From contig NZ_CP089978.1 of assembly GCF_030674635.1 (NCBI RefSeq), positions 1,612,001 through 1,676,000 on the forward strand: a stretch of DNA of 64,000 nucleotides, in the 5' to 3' direction. This document shows positions 63,828 to 64,000 of this stretch, piece after piece (the first letter of the stretch is position 1; every line of letters starts with the position of its first letter). Origin of the DNA: Moraxella sp. ZY210820. Lineage in GTDB: Bacteria; Pseudomonadota; Gammaproteobacteria; Pseudomonadales; Moraxellaceae. Made by a program: the position numbers and the translations under genes. The notes beneath the pieces are model-generated. The model made no database searches. It saw nothing but the letters and a program-made list of their open reading frames with translations, and was not told the origin of the DNA.

Positions 63828-64000
63828 TTATTCAACATTTTCAGTCTTTTTCTGACTACGTTTCAATAATTGACGTAAAAACAAACCAATAGCACCCATA
63901 ATCAACCATGAAAATCCAGTTTTGAGCATAACCCCATCACTAAAAAATCCTGCTTGCTTATTGGCTTTATCTTGAGCCATTTTTGCCATATCTTGATAAG
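63828..64000 (-). CDS. C-terminal end of a membrane protein (cut by window edge)
   Basis: The last about 57 codons before TAA at 63828-63830 read YQDMAKMAQDKANKQAGFF, then a hydrophobic helix (GFSWLIMGAIGLFLRQLL) and a basic tail KRSQKKTENVE. It is too little to assign a family. It is on the same strand as the lipoprotein gene, 128 bp upstream of it. Confidence 0.6.
   Translation of the reverse strand, partial: YQDMAKMAQDKANKQAGFFSDGVMLKTGFSWLIMGAIGLFLRQLLKRSQKKTENVE

Overview
The window is AT-rich gammaproteobacterial chromosome, most likely from the family Moraxellaceae (Acinetobacter/Moraxella/Psychrobacter group). This rests on gene order and codon use seen by eye: nudix-mnmA-hflD-(insert)-purB, pilB-pilC-pilD-coaE, pyrC-rnt, scpA-scpB, ubiE-ubiJ-ubiB, and many small AT-rich operons closed by hairpin terminators. 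No database search was possible, so the genus is not fixed.

Layout. 0-13 kb: the start of a class I fumarase (cut by the window edge), tRNA-Leu, an AAA-ATPase/PD-(D/E)XK protein, queA, a SIMPL-domain periplasmic protein, then a likely iron-regulated pair (TonB-dependent receptor plus secreted M16 peptidase behind a Fur-like box), then DUF3144-like, nudix, mnmA and hflD. 13.2-22.7 kb: an accessory island of seven co-directional, tightly packed minus-strand genes between hflD and purB. In transcription order they are a WYL regulator, a short dynamin-like GTPase, a long dynamin-like GTPase, a C-tail-anchored membrane protein, a HerA/VirD4-type ATPase with a Gly/Ser/Thr-repeat linker, an LHH-motif HNH/EndoVII nuclease toxin and a SUKH immunity protein. 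This is the best candidate in the window for an undescribed system. 22.8-33 kb: an XRE regulator, purB, an AbrB-like/PIN toxin-antitoxin pair, a BON-LysM protein, YcxB-like and YbjQ-like proteins with an M48 peptidase, ttcA with an SCP2-domain protein, two paralogous outer-membrane barrels, pyrC-rnt and tRNA-Glu. 33-46.8 kb: type IV pilus assembly genes pilB-pilC-pilD with coaE, a YheT-like hydrolase, a very glutamine-rich SbcC without an adjacent sbcD, scpAB, rnz, and rluB with a 60-bp in-frame tandem repeat. 47-54 kb: brnQ, a TauD-type dioxygenase, an APC permease, and a large PepSY-flavodoxin-reductase fusion behind a second Fur-like box. 54-58 kb: an orphan HTH gene, a HAD phosphatase, rppH, a Blh-like protein, and a degraded toxin/immunity locus broken by insertion-sequence remnants. 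58-64 kb: ubiB, ubiJ, ubiE, a DksA-like zinc-finger protein, adk, a lipoprotein and a partial membrane protein.

Two families of short dispersed palindromic elements lie in intergenic spaces. One is a MITE-like element with terminal inverted repeats at about 4.5 and 42.7 kb. The other is a GGGCGAATT-type palindrome at 42.9 and 61.1 kb with a divergent relative at 61.9 kb. The core is ordinary housekeeping (tRNA modification, purine, pyrimidine and ubiquinone synthesis, type IV pili, chromosome condensation). The accessory part holds two polymorphic-toxin loci (one intact, one broken), one toxin-antitoxin pair and two putative iron-acquisition units.
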